Below, one piece after another: positions 29,868 to 40,852 of a DNA stretch of 60,064 nucleotides; position 1 is the first letter of the stretch, and each line of letters begins with the position of its first letter. This stretch comes from Collinsella sp. (GTDB lineage Bacteria; Actinomycetota; Coriobacteriia; Coriobacteriales; Coriobacteriaceae). The position numbers were made by a program, and so were the translations under genes. The notes beneath the pieces are model-generated. The model ran no database searches, had not been told where the DNA came from, and worked only from the letters and a program-made list of their open reading frames with translations. The stretch spans positions 1 through 60,064 of the forward strand of contig DXMF01000015.1 in assembly GCA_019414345.1 (NCBI GenBank), given 5' to 3'.

Positions 29868-31513
29868 CGCTGATCACCCTCGCGCGACCAGGGAAGGCGG
29901 ATACGCGGGCGCTCGGTACGCGTTGCACGGTCGGCGACCATATCGCTCCAAGGGCCGACGGCGCACCCCAGTTCCACGAGCATCTCGCGCGTAGCCTCGC
30001 GCACGCTGGTCGCAAAAGCGCTGGTCTGCCCCACTGCCTCGTCAGCGCGTCCAAACGCCATGAGCGCGGCGAGATCCTGCCCGCCATCGGCGATATGAAT
30101 CTTGGAGCTCAACGCACAGGCAATCTCAAAGCGCATGGCGACGTCCTCGTCTGCCCCGCGCGCACCGAACCGGTTGAACACGGCGCTCATGCGCGTGCGC
30201 GGCACACCCACTCGACTTGCCAGTTCAATGACGCGCGACGCCGATGTCGCGGACGACACCGCCGCATCGCCAACGACCAGGCAGCGGTCGCTCGCCGCCA
30301 CCGCAGCCGCCACGGCATCACCCCAAAAGACCGAGGTGTCGACAAAGACCACGTCGGATTCGCGACGCAGAACATCAAGCAGTAGCTCCACCGGACGTGC
30401 CATGAGCTCGGCTTGCTCGGGCGCCGCGACGGGACCCCAGAGCGTAACGCCCGGCGCCACGCGCATCGATGCGGCTACGATATCTGGCTCGGCGAGCGCG
30501 CCCGCCGCCGACGGCTCGATAAGTGCCGCCATATCGCGCGGAGCATCGACGCCTAACAAGTCGTAAAGGTTTCCAAACATCAGGTCCAGGTCGAGCACGG
30601 CGGCACGCAAGCCCAACAGCGACGATGTGTGTGCCATGGTGGCAACGATCGTCGACTTGCCGCAACCGCCCGAACCCGAAATGGCGCAGATGACCGGAGC
30701 TCGGTGCGGCGAAGCGGCAGCGTCTGCCGGCGGCATCGGAGGCGGCGGGGCGGGAGTCGGCGGCAGCGTCCCCGTCTCCCCCGCCGCAACCACACGCTGC
30801 GTCCAAGCCGGCATGGCAGCTTGTTCGGTCTGCGAGGCAGGCTCGTTCTGCACAATCTGCTCATGCTGCATCAGCGACAACTCGCCGCACCCGGCAAAGC
30901 CCTCAACTTCGTCGAGTTCATCCGCCAGATTCACGCCGTGCACGTATCCCAAATCTACAGCCGGGGAGTCGCCAGCATGCTGCGCCGGCCCTCCAGCGTC
31001 ATCGTATACAAGGGGGTTCCGGGGGCGCCGACCATGCTCGGCTTCCGCTTTTCCATAATCATCAACACGCGGGCCTCTTGTAGCGCGAGGCGCCCCGGGT
31101 TCCCTATCAACAAAAGCATCGGGCTCAATCGTCATGCGCCGATCGGAATCAACCGCTCCCTCGCCCGCGCGCCCGTTGCCGCATATACTGTGCGCAGCGA
31201 TGACCTCGGTCGCCCCTGCGCGAAACAGCCCCTCGATATCCGACGGATCGAGTGCTTCTATCAACACGACCACGCGACTCACGCGGCCTTCGGCCGTCAG
31301 GCGCGCAACAGTCTTGCGCACATCTTCGATATCAAACAGAGACGCCGCGATGATGGCAGCCCCGCGGCGCGACGGAAACGCCCGCGCCATGGAAATCAGC
31401 CCGTCCAGGTCACCCACGCGAAGCACCTGTGCACCCGCATCACGGCCCTCGACTTCCCGCTGCAACAGCCCGTAATCGCCGCACGCGCAGCACGCAAGCC
31501 AGATCGCCTTCAT
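29864..31513 (-). CDS. tadZ: Pilus localisation ATPase TadZ/CpaE (MinD-like)
   Basis: Protein of 549 residues. The N-terminal 130 residues look like an atypical receiver domain (VEGRDAGAQVLRVGDLDGLI, EGLFRAGATEVIAA). A disordered, charged and proline-rich linker (PPTPAPPPPMPPADAAA) follows, then a MinD-type ATPase with the deviant Walker A GSGGCGKSTIVATM and VLDLDLMFGNLYDLLGVD. CpaE/TadZ positions the pilus machine at the cell pole. The ATG at 31513 shares one base with the cpaB stop; a GTG one codon earlier is equally spaced from GGAGG. The linker is longer than usual for the family. Confidence 0.9.
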   Translation of the reverse strand: MKAIWLACCACGDYGLLQREVEGRDAGAQVLRVGDLDGLISMARAFPSRRGAAIIAASLFDIEDVRKTVARLTAEGRVSRVVVLIEALDPSDIEGLFRAGATEVIAAHSICGNGRAGEGAVDSDRRMTIEPDAFVDREPGAPRATRGPRVDDYGKAEAEHGRRPRNPLVYDDAGGPAQHAGDSPAVDLGYVHGVNLADELDEVEGFAGCGELSLMQHEQIVQNEPASQTEQAAMPAWTQRVVAAGETGTLPPTPAPPPPMPPADAAASPHRAPVICAISGSGGCGKSTIVATMAHTSSLLGLRAAVLDLDLMFGNLYDLLGVDAPRDMAALIEPSAAGALAEPDIVAASMRVAPGVTLWGPVAAPEQAELMARPVELLLDVLRRESDVVFVDTSVFWGDAVAAAVAASDRCLVVGDAAVSSATSASRVIELASRVGVPRTRMSAVFNRFGARGADEDVAMRFEIACALSSKIHIADGGQDLAALMAFGRADEAVGQTSAFATSVREATREMLVELGCAVGPWSDMVADRATRTERPRIRLPWSREGDQR

Positions 31514-32172
31514 CACTCGTCGCCTCCGCTCTTTTTGCCGCGCGCCGTGGCGGGAATCGTCAAGCTGACCGTTCCCTTGCCCGAGGCTCCCAGCAGTTCC
31601 TTGACGTCTTCGGGGTCAGCCGCCAGCGTCACCCATTCGATCTTGCCCTCGCGCGTGGCACCGGAATTCTCACTGGTATCGATCACGTGCGCGCCGCACA
31701 GTCGATCGGTTACGCCATCTTTTTGCACGTACACGTCCACATAGCTGCCCACGCCCGTGGCACCGCCGACCGAGTGCTCGGCATCGACCGCCACCGAAAC
31801 GGCGACCTTGCCCTTAGGCACCTCGAGCTTGTGGCTCTCGGCCTTGGTGTAGACATTGCAGATCACGGCGTTTTTGGGAATACGTGAAGTCGTCACGTCG
31901 CCGCGTACCTGGCGCAGCTCGGTCGCCGCGTCACGCGGCAGCAAACTCGTCAGCCATTCCTGGGTTATGACATTGGTCTCATCGAGGGTCTCGCCCACAT
32001 CGATATCGCGCGCCGCGACGCATACCTCGGCGCGATCGCCACCGTACTTGGCCAAGGTCTCAGCCTGGACCTGTTCGGCTTGCGAGCGAATCGACGAGCC
32101 GTAAACCATGCAGAGCAGCGCAGCGAGCACGCCCGCGACCAGACTGATGGCGATGCGCTTGCTCTTGTTCAC
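31513..32172 (-). CDS. cpaB: Pilus assembly protein CpaB/RcpC (SAF domain)
   Basis: Protein of 219 residues. An N-terminal membrane anchor (RIAISLVAGVLAALLCMVYG) is followed by the SAF domain (VCVAARDIDVGETLDETNVI) and the RcpC region (VAVSVAVDAEHSVGGATGVG, YVDVYVQKDG). The GTG at 32172 is chosen because GAGAGGAG lies 6 nt upstream; an ATG 15 nt earlier lacks this. In Gram-positives CpaB sits on the membrane surface. This is the first gene of the Tad operon in this window. Confidence 0.88.
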   Translation of the reverse strand: MNKSKRIAISLVAGVLAALLCMVYGSSIRSQAEQVQAETLAKYGGDRAEVCVAARDIDVGETLDETNVITQEWLTSLLPRDAATELRQVRGDVTTSRIPKNAVICNVYTKAESHKLEVPKGKVAVSVAVDAEHSVGGATGVGSYVDVYVQKDGVTDRLCGAHVIDTSENSGATREGKIEWVTLAADPEDVKELLGASGKGTVSLTIPATARGKKSGGDE

Positions 32173-32372
32173 GGCCGCTCCTCTCATGGCAGTGCCGGGC
32201 GAATGCCCGTACCACCATTGTCTGGGTGGTCAGAGTGCAAAGCGGCGCAATCGCGATCTCGGTTTTCGATGTCAAACCAATCGCTGACCAAAAACTAACC
32301 AGCCCGTCAAGCTCGTGGCAAGGTTTTGGTCAGCACGTCAGCAAACTGCATGTTTCGAGGCTTTTTCGCAGC

Positions 32373-32408
32373 AAAAAAGCCGTCTCCCGAACAGTTGGAA
32401 GACGGCTG
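32373..32408 (-). terminator. Terminator of rsgA
   Basis: On the minus strand, AGCCGTCTTCCAACTGTTCG continues to GGAGACGGCT and a run of six T residues, 17 nt after the rsgA stop. Confidence 0.85.
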
Positions 32409-32424
32409 TCATAGGAAAAATCAA

Positions 32425-33609
32425 TTACAGGTGGACATCGGGATCGAGCATTTGAGCACTCACGCGCATGGATGACGCCAGGTTTTGGAACGTTTCCAAA
32501 CGCAGGCTGTCGATCTGCCCGGCGTCCTCGGCCTCGCGAACGGCACAACCCGGCTCATGGGTATGCGTGCAATCGCCAAACCGGCACGCGCGCGATGCCT
32601 CGACAATCTCGGGGAAGGCGCGCGCCAGACCCCGCTCGTGACCCACGAGCGGTAAGCTGCGCAGGCCCGGGGCATCGGCGATCACGCCGGCGTCGCCCGG
32701 CAGTACCACCATCACGCGCGCGACGGTAGTGTGACGGCCCTGGTCGTCGCGTTCGCGCACACCGCCAGTCGCCAACGTATCGTGGCCCAGCAGCGCATTG
32801 AGCAGCGTCGACTTGCCGGCACCCGACTCGCCCAGAATCATGGCGCAGCTCCCGGCAGGCACGCAGGAACGAACCTCGTCCAGGCCGCGCCCCTCGGCAG
32901 AGGACGTCACGATCACGCGCACGTCCGGACCCACCAGGCGGCGCACGCGGTCCAGATCGCGCTCGAGCTCCTCGGCATCGCAGCGATCAGCTTTGGTGAG
33001 CACCACCACCGGTTCGGCATCGCAGTCGAGCGCCAACACCAGCGAGCGCGCCACGCGGTCGAGCAGCACCTCACCGGCACCGAGCGCCTGCACGATTAGC
33101 ACGCAATCCACGTTGGAGCAGAGCACCTGACGCTCTCCGCGGGCACGGCCGCGCCAACGCTCAAAGCTCGTACGGCGCGGCAGCACGCACTCAATCACGC
33201 CCATATCGTGCCCGGGAGCGCGGCGCACCGCCACACGGTCGCCCACGGCAGGCAGCAGGACCTCGTCCTCGCCGCGCGACTTGGCAAACCCCACGGCATG
33301 CTCGGCGCGGAAGGTGTCGTCGGCAGTCGCCACCAGCGGAAACCCGCGATCCAAGCGCACCACGGCGCCAAGCTGCATCTGCTCGGGCTCCTCGGTATGT
33401 GCGCAAAAGTCGTCAAATGCCGCCTGCTGAGCTTCATCGACCGGCAGGTCATCGAACGCCGGAACATCCTGCAGCGCGTCAAGTCCCGGCACGTTTGCCA
33501 GCAGCTCCTCGGCAGACGCGGGGGCTTCGGTCGCGAGCTTCCGACGACAATCGCGCTTAGCCCGCGCCCCCGTCGTCTTTTTCTTCGCCTTAGCCTTCGC
33601 CTTGCCCAC
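32425..33609 (-). CDS. rsgA: Ribosome small subunit-dependent GTPase RsgA
   Basis: Circularly permuted GTPase acting late in 30S subunit assembly. The protein has 394 residues: a lysine-rich head (GKAKAKAKKKTTGARAKR), an extra acidic segment, an OB-fold (LGAVVRLDRGFPLVA, AVGDRVAVRR), then G4 VVLTKADRCD, G1 GESGAGKSTLLNALLG and G3 DAPGLRSLPL, and a zinc finger with CRFGDCTHTHEPGC. The GTG at 33609 follows GGGAGGCGC; the frame is open to 33723. It is longer than the usual 290-350 residues because of the N-terminal extension. It appears monocistronic, between two terminators. Confidence 0.94.
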   Translation of the reverse strand: MGKAKAKAKKKTTGARAKRDCRRKLATEAPASAEELLANVPGLDALQDVPAFDDLPVDEAQQAAFDDFCAHTEEPEQMQLGAVVRLDRGFPLVATADDTFRAEHAVGFAKSRGEDEVLLPAVGDRVAVRRAPGHDMGVIECVLPRRTSFERWRGRARGERQVLCSNVDCVLIVQALGAGEVLLDRVARSLVLALDCDAEPVVVLTKADRCDAEELERDLDRVRRLVGPDVRVIVTSSAEGRGLDEVRSCVPAGSCAMILGESGAGKSTLLNALLGHDTLATGGVRERDDQGRHTTVARVMVVLPGDAGVIADAPGLRSLPLVGHERGLARAFPEIVEASRACRFGDCTHTHEPGCAVREAEDAGQIDSLRLETFQNLASSMRVSAQMLDPDVHL

Positions 33610-33657
33610 AAGCGCCTCCCAGCACCATAAATCACAACTGAGCAGGTATTTTAAATC

Positions 33658-33690
33658 AAAAAGAGCTGGCCGGGCAAAACCCGACCAGCT
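33658..33690 (-). terminator. Terminator upstream of rsgA (end of P-ATPase transcript)
   Basis: On the minus strand, AGCTGGTCGGGTTTTGCCCG continues to GCCAGCT and TTTTTGATTT. Confidence 0.8.
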
Positions 33691-33750
33691 CACAAACTTT
33701 CCCTCAGCCCTTTTCATCCGCACGGGAGAAAAGCCAGCAAGGATACCGCA

Positions 33751-33838
33751 GGGCCCGCCCCGGAAGCCCTTTCTCCCGAACGATCCCGCAGCGCGAAGCG
33801 CGAGGACCAGTGAGGGAGAAAGGGCGTGGGGCGGGCCC
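33751..33838. repeat. Long inverted repeat with nested hairpin
   Basis: The left arm 33751-33777 and right arm 33814-33838 pair over about 25 bp (GGGCCCGCCCC...CCCTTTCTCCC). The 36-nt loop holds a smaller stem, GCGCGAAGCGC. It begins 12 nt after the P-ATPase stop codon and precedes a normal terminator, so it is more than a terminator. Confidence 0.75.
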
Positions 33839-33849
33839 GGACGAGAACG

Positions 33850-36531
<2,682 letters not shown>

Positions 36532-36535
36532 ATAG

Positions 36536-36655
36536 AGTCCCCTCCTGGGATTCGGGCCACTCAGCAGATTGATGCCCGATCATAATTCCCAGGAGAAGGG
36601 CAAGGGCTCATCAAGGCTGCCGTGCTGAGCGGCAGTTGATAGTGGGGCTATGGTA
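36536..36655 (-). promoter_or_regulatory. Structured leader hiding the P-ATPase ribosome site
   Basis: On the minus strand, CTCCTGGGA (36595-36587) pairs with TCCCAGGAG (36551-36543), which contains the Shine-Dalgarno sequence. Inside it TCGGGC pairs with GCCCGA. Upstream is a second strong hairpin (ATCAACTGCCG with CGGCAGCCTTGAT) and a third, GGGG...CCCC. The arrangement suggests translational control by a ligand, ion or temperature. I could not match it to a known riboswitch class, including yybP-ykoY. Confidence 0.55.
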
Positions 36656-36683
36656 CCCCAAAGCGGCGCGTCTAGCCAAAACA

Positions 36684-36695
36684 TTCCAATTGGAA
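36684..36695. promoter_or_regulatory. 12-bp palindrome TTCCAATTGGAA
   Basis: A perfect palindrome upstream of the P-ATPase leader, possibly a repressor site. The rest of 36700-36870 holds AT-rich sequence with no gene that I can see. Confidence 0.3.
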
Positions 36696-36879
36696 ACACG
36701 GCTCGAGTGCAACGATGCAGACCGTGTGATGCTCAACATTGATAAAACGTTTTTTCTTCGGTGCATCATCAAACTGAAATATCGCCCAGATAGCAGCGGT
36801 CAGAACGGTTGGTAAAGATTTTTCATATACCGTTTTTACCGCAAAAAATGAACTTCTAATTCGGCATACGGTCGATTTT

Positions 36880-36910
36880 TTGAGGTATTCGGTCGGCATT
36901 TCGTTATAAT
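36880..36910 (+). promoter_or_regulatory. Probable pyk promoter
   Basis: TTGAGG (36880-36885) and a perfect TATAAT (36905-36910), 19 bp apart, lie 63 nt before the pyk ATG. Confidence 0.6.
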
Positions 36911-36973
36911 CATCTCAGTTTTATTTCTTATGGTTTATCTATCAGCGCAAGACGATGTCAGATGGAGGTCTGA

Positions 36974-38434
36974 ATGTACAAGCGCACCAAGATTGTATGC
37001 ACCATGGGTCCCGCCTGCGATAGCGACGAGACCATCCGCGAGATGATCAAGGCGGGCATGAACGTCGCCCGTTTTAACTTCTCGCACGGATCCTACGACG
37101 AGCACCACGGTCGCATCGAGCGCGTCCGTCGTATTTCCAAGGAGCTCGGTCTGCCCGTCGGCATCCTGCTCGACACCAAGGGCCCCGAGGTCCGCACCGG
37201 CCTTCTGGTCGACGGCAAGAAGGTTGCCGTCAAGACCGGCGATAAGATCGTCGTCACCGCTCAGCCCACGTCCGAGGATTTCCACGGCACCGCTGAGCAC
37301 ATCTCCCTCGACTACCTGGCTCTGCCCTCCGAGGTCGAGAAGGGCTCCCTTATCCTGATCGATGACGGTCTGGTTGCCCTCGAGGTCGAGTCCGTCAGCG
37401 GCCAGGACATGACCTGCGTCGTTAAGAACGACGGCCTGATCGGCGAGCGCAAGGGCGTCAACATGCCCAACGTCAACATCTCGCTGCCCGCCATCACCGA
37501 GCGCGATCGTCAGGACATCCTCTTTGGCCTGACCGAGAACATCGACTACATCGCCGCTTCCTTCATCCGTGACGGCGAGTCCGTCCGCGGCATCCGCGAG
37601 CTTTGCCGCGAGAACGGTGGCGAGCACGTGACGATCTTCCCGAAGATCGAGTGCGCCCTGGGCGTCGAGAACTTCGACGAGATCCTCGAGGCTTCCGACG
37701 GCATCATGGTCGCCCGTGGCGACCTGGGCATCGAGATCAAGGCCGAGCTCGTTCCGCACATCCAGAAGGAGATCATCGCCAAGTGCAACGCGGCCTACAA
37801 GCCCGTTATCACCGCTACGCAGATGCTCGACTCCATGCAGCAGAACCCGCGCCCGACGCGCGCCGAGGTTGCCGACGTTGCTAACGCCATCTACGACGGC
37901 ACCGACGCCGTTATGCTCTCTGGCGAGTCCGCTGCCGGTAAGTACCCGGTCGAGGCCGTCAAGATGCAGGCCAGCATTGCTCTCGAGACTGAGAAGTACC
38001 TCCCGGCTCACGCTCCGCTCGAGGTTCCGGCTGACGCTCACGGCACCCGCGTCGTCAACAACGTTGTGGGTATGTCCGCTGTGAACATGGCTACCACCGT
38101 TGGCGCCAAGTGCATCACCGTGCCGACGACCACCGGTCGTACCGCTCGCCTGATCTCGCACTTCCGTCCCAACATGCCGATCTGCGCGTTCTCCCGCCAC
38201 GAGTGGGCCGTCCAGCAGATGATTATGTACTGGGGCGTTATCCCGCACCAGGCCGAGATTACCCAGGGCACCGTCAACGGCACGATCGTCAAGGCGATCG
38301 AGACCGCTAAGGAGCTCGGCTACGTCAAGGCCGGCGATCTGACCGTCGCTACCGCTGGCGATCCCCGCATGAGCGTCCAGCTCGAGGATAAGGTCTCCTC
38401 GACCAACGTCGCTTACGTCGCTCAGGTGCGCTAA
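36974..38434 (+). CDS. pyk: Pyruvate kinase
   Basis: Final glycolytic step: transfers phosphate from phosphoenolpyruvate to ADP. The protein has 486 residues. The start YKRTKIVCTMGPACDSDE, MNVARFNFSHGSYDEHHGRI and the active-site stretch AYKPVITATQMLDSMQQNPR are canonical, as is DAVMLSGESAAGKYPVEAV. The C-terminal regulatory domain is present (VPTTTGRTARLISHFRPNMP). Translation starts at the ATG after TGGAGG. Codon use is very biased to C-ending and selected codons, as expected for a highly expressed gene. It has its own promoter and terminator. Confidence 0.97.
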   Translation: MYKRTKIVCTMGPACDSDETIREMIKAGMNVARFNFSHGSYDEHHGRIERVRRISKELGLPVGILLDTKGPEVRTGLLVDGKKVAVKTGDKIVVTAQPTSEDFHGTAEHISLDYLALPSEVEKGSLILIDDGLVALEVESVSGQDMTCVVKNDGLIGERKGVNMPNVNISLPAITERDRQDILFGLTENIDYIAASFIRDGESVRGIRELCRENGGEHVTIFPKIECALGVENFDEILEASDGIMVARGDLGIEIKAELVPHIQKEIIAKCNAAYKPVITATQMLDSMQQNPRPTRAEVADVANAIYDGTDAVMLSGESAAGKYPVEAVKMQASIALETEKYLPAHAPLEVPADAHGTRVVNNVVGMSAVNMATTVGAKCITVPTTTGRTARLISHFRPNMPICAFSRHEWAVQQMIMYWGVIPHQAEITQGTVNGTIVKAIETAKELGYVKAGDLTVATAGDPRMSVQLEDKVSSTNVAYVAQVR

Positions 38435-38461
38435 GTCGTACTTGCAAGCAGGTTTGCATAG

Positions 38462-38500
38462 AAAAAGGGCCCGGAAGGCAAAGCCTTCCGGGCCCTTTTT
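38462..38500 (+). terminator. Terminator of pyk
   Basis: The AAAGGGCCCGGAAGGC stem and its complement are followed by TTTTT, 28 nt after the stop. The perfect stem with A and T runs can act on both strands. Confidence 0.9.
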
Positions 38501-38677
38501 CTATGCCAATGCCGGCACACGGCAAAACACACACTCATTTCTTTACCAAAAGCGCGAAATCCACCCTTCGAGGCCCAATAAATATAGTCCCAAGCGATAA
38601 AAGTGTTCGCCCGGTGGCAAACCCGCACCTTGACCGACGCTGCTAAATCGTTTTAGCAAGAGTCAGATCGACCTGGT

Positions 38678-38807
38678 TTTCGGAAGTGCGGGGAAAAATT
38701 GCTTACCCCCGAGCACAAGCCCTTTTATTTCAACAAAACCCCTGATAAAGTTGGCTCAAATACCGCTTGTGCTTTGCCTGTTTGTCTTTTTCCCCGCACT
38801 TCCGAAA
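38678..38807. repeat. MITE-like element with 21-bp perfect terminal inverted repeats
   Basis: TTTCGGAAGTGCGGGGAAAA plus one A (38678-38698) is matched exactly in reverse complement at 38787-38807. A second nested pair (GCACAAGC / GCTTGTGC) is inside, so the 130 bp can fold into one long stem. It lies 46 nt upstream of the AbiEi/DUF559-like gene. No transposase is nearby. A separate palindrome GCTAAA-TCGT-TTTAGC lies at 38642-38657. Confidence 0.75.
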
Positions 38808-38853
38808 CCGATAGCCTTTCTAGCCCAAACAACGCTCGAACGATCGGATTGCC

Positions 38854-39927
38854 ATGTCATTTCTCGCTTGCGGACCCACAGCTTTTCAGTACTATCGCAT
38901 CCCGCCCCAGATACTAGGACTCTATCCGGCAATCCTGCCGCCCGACCATGACCATCGCTTGGTGCATTACTCAAAACAACCAGTATTTAAAGACTTGCTC
39001 GGCACACCAGTTTGGAGATTCGTGGGCGAAAGAAAACAGCGCGCGAACGGAAAGCTATTTCATAGCCGTCTGCTAACCCAAGAGCCGCCTCCTGGGTCGT
39101 TTAGGCAGACTGAGCATGGGTTTAATGTCACGTCCCCGGAGTTCACACTGCTCAACCTTGCTGCGAAGGTCTCACGCAACCAGTTACTCATGGCTTGCTA
39201 CGAGATGTGCGGCTCCTTTGCAGTGTTTAAGCCCTGCGAGCGAACGCAGCAACAACTCGATGAATCTATTTCGCTTAAGCTCATTCCACCCAACTGCGGC
39301 TGGGAGCGAGTTAACGACACCAAGGGCAATGACACCAACCTGTGGAAGCGCCAACCGCTCCTCAGCGCGGCGGATATCGCCGCGTTCGCTAAGCAGGCCG
39401 CAGGCCTGCGCGGCGTTAAGCAGCTCCGCTGGGCGGCCGAGCACATGACGGGGCAGACCGCCTCGCCTTTCGAAGTCCAAACATCCATACTCGTCTCACT
39501 CCCCCGTGACGAGGGCGGCATGGGCATCAACATCGCAAACAACGTGCGCATCCCACTCAGCGACGCCGCGCGCTCGCTGTATGACAAAACCTGCTGCTAC
39601 GCCGATATCCTCATCGAGAGCGCCACCGACAGCATGGGCGTCATTTTGGAATGCCAAGGCCGCTCCGCCCACGATGGCGAAGCCGCAAGCCTCTCCGATG
39701 CCGAACGCACCACCGCGCTCACCAGCATGGGCTACGATGTCATACAAATTACCTACGACCAGATCAAGGACAAGAAGAGCTTTAACAACATCGCCGAGCT
39801 CATTCATAAAAAGGCGGGGCTCCCCTACATCCCAAAGACCGATCAGGAACGTACCGCTGAAAATGCCCTGCGACGGGAGCTGTTGGTCGATTGGGTTGAA
39901 CTGTTCACCGTCAAGCCGGCCGGCTAG
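38854..39927 (+). CDS. AbiEi/DUF559-like protein, function unknown
   Basis: Protein of 357 residues. The start MSFLACGPTAFQYYRIPPQ resembles the winged-helix-led proteins of the AbiEi type. The middle has TSPEFTLLNLAAKVSRNQLL. The C-terminal 120 residues read like a DUF559-type nuclease fold: YADILIESATDSMGVILECQ, then GYDVIQITYDQI. I recall this as an expanded family in Collinsella. The ribosome site is weak. The stop overlaps the convergent phospholipase gene by 4 nt. A toxin-antitoxin or defence role is possible but not shown. Confidence 0.65.
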   Translation: MSFLACGPTAFQYYRIPPQILGLYPAILPPDHDHRLVHYSKQPVFKDLLGTPVWRFVGERKQRANGKLFHSRLLTQEPPPGSFRQTEHGFNVTSPEFTLLNLAAKVSRNQLLMACYEMCGSFAVFKPCERTQQQLDESISLKLIPPNCGWERVNDTKGNDTNLWKRQPLLSAADIAAFAKQAAGLRGVKQLRWAAEHMTGQTASPFEVQTSILVSLPRDEGGMGINIANNVRIPLSDAARSLYDKTCCYADILIESATDSMGVILECQGRSAHDGEAASLSDAERTTALTSMGYDVIQITYDQIKDKKSFNNIAELIHKKAGLPYIPKTDQERTAENALRRELLVDWVELFTVKPAG

Positions 39928-40772
39928 CAGCTAGCGATCAGGGGGACTGCGGGGACGTCAGAAGCGGCAACGCGAGCCGCAAAGCCCGCCTCGGTCAGCT
40001 CGATGACCTCGGTAAACGTTGCGTCGAAGAATTTCTCGGTCAGCAGGCGGTATGGCGAATGGTCGGGCTCGCCGGGGTTTTCGCGCACGATCTCGTGCAT
40101 AACGCCGATGGTCTTGAGCACATACTCCTTATGGATGGGATACTGCCCAAAACGCGTCGCCGCAGTATACAGGCGATCGGTCGCGCGCGGAATCGAAACA
40201 ATGCCGAGCGTCTTGCCGAACCAGTCAAAGTCACCTTGCTTTTTAATGCGGAACTCCTCGCACGGCTTGCCGCCGTGCGCCTCCAGGTACTGATTCACGC
40301 GCGTATTCCATACGGTATCGGCCACCAGATGCGACCAGACACCCAGTGTCAAATCGAGCAACGACTGCGCCACGTCCTCGGACGCAAGCGAGAACTCACA
40401 GGCGCCGGGACCGGCAACCGGCTCGGCATCCTTGTAGCGCTGGGGATAGTGCACGCGGTTCAGCCGCTCGCGTTCCTCGATAATCGAGGTCGCCGCGGCC
40501 GGCGCACCGATGGGCGAACTTTTAAGCAACGGTGCCACATAGGTATCCCAGAACTCATGCTCACGAGGCTTAGGGATGGGCTCAGGCTTGGCAAAGTGCG
40601 TAATGCGGTACGGGATGGGATCGGCGATGCCAGGGACCATATAGCCCACGAAGATATCCGGAACCACGCAGCCAAACAAAAAGGCATTGCGGTCGCGCAC
40701 GCTATTGGCAAGCGCACCGGTGCGCTCCAGCAAACGCTCCGTCTGAGCGATATGGATGTTCCAACTTGGCAT
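39924..40772 (-). CDS. Zinc-dependent phospholipase C family protein
   Basis: Protein of 282 residues with the zinc PLC pattern of histidines and aspartates: SWNIHIAQTERLLE at the start, FLFGCVVPDIFVGYM, and GVWSHLVADTVWN in the middle. There is no signal peptide, unlike secreted clostridial PLC, so it is probably an intracellular relative of unknown substrate. The ATG at 40772 follows GGGGGTGG; another ATG 12 nt upstream is possible. It is convergent with the DUF559-like gene, overlapping it by 4 nt. Confidence 0.72.
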   Translation of the reverse strand: MPSWNIHIAQTERLLERTGALANSVRDRNAFLFGCVVPDIFVGYMVPGIADPIPYRITHFAKPEPIPKPREHEFWDTYVAPLLKSSPIGAPAAATSIIEERERLNRVHYPQRYKDAEPVAGPGACEFSLASEDVAQSLLDLTLGVWSHLVADTVWNTRVNQYLEAHGGKPCEEFRIKKQGDFDWFGKTLGIVSIPRATDRLYTAATRFGQYPIHKEYVLKTIGVMHEIVRENPGEPDHSPYRLLTEKFFDATFTEVIELTEAGFAARVAASDVPAVPLIASC

Positions 40773-40852
40773 AGCCACCCCCATAAAAAACCTGGATAAC
40801 TATACCATCACGGCAAAGCCGCGCGGGCGGCTACGCACGCTCTACGCAGCAA

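Noticed and set aside
36536..36655. Known yybP-ykoY manganese riboswitch before the P-type ATPase
   Set aside because: I did not find the conserved loop sequences of that class; only the hairpins and the hidden ribosome site are supported.
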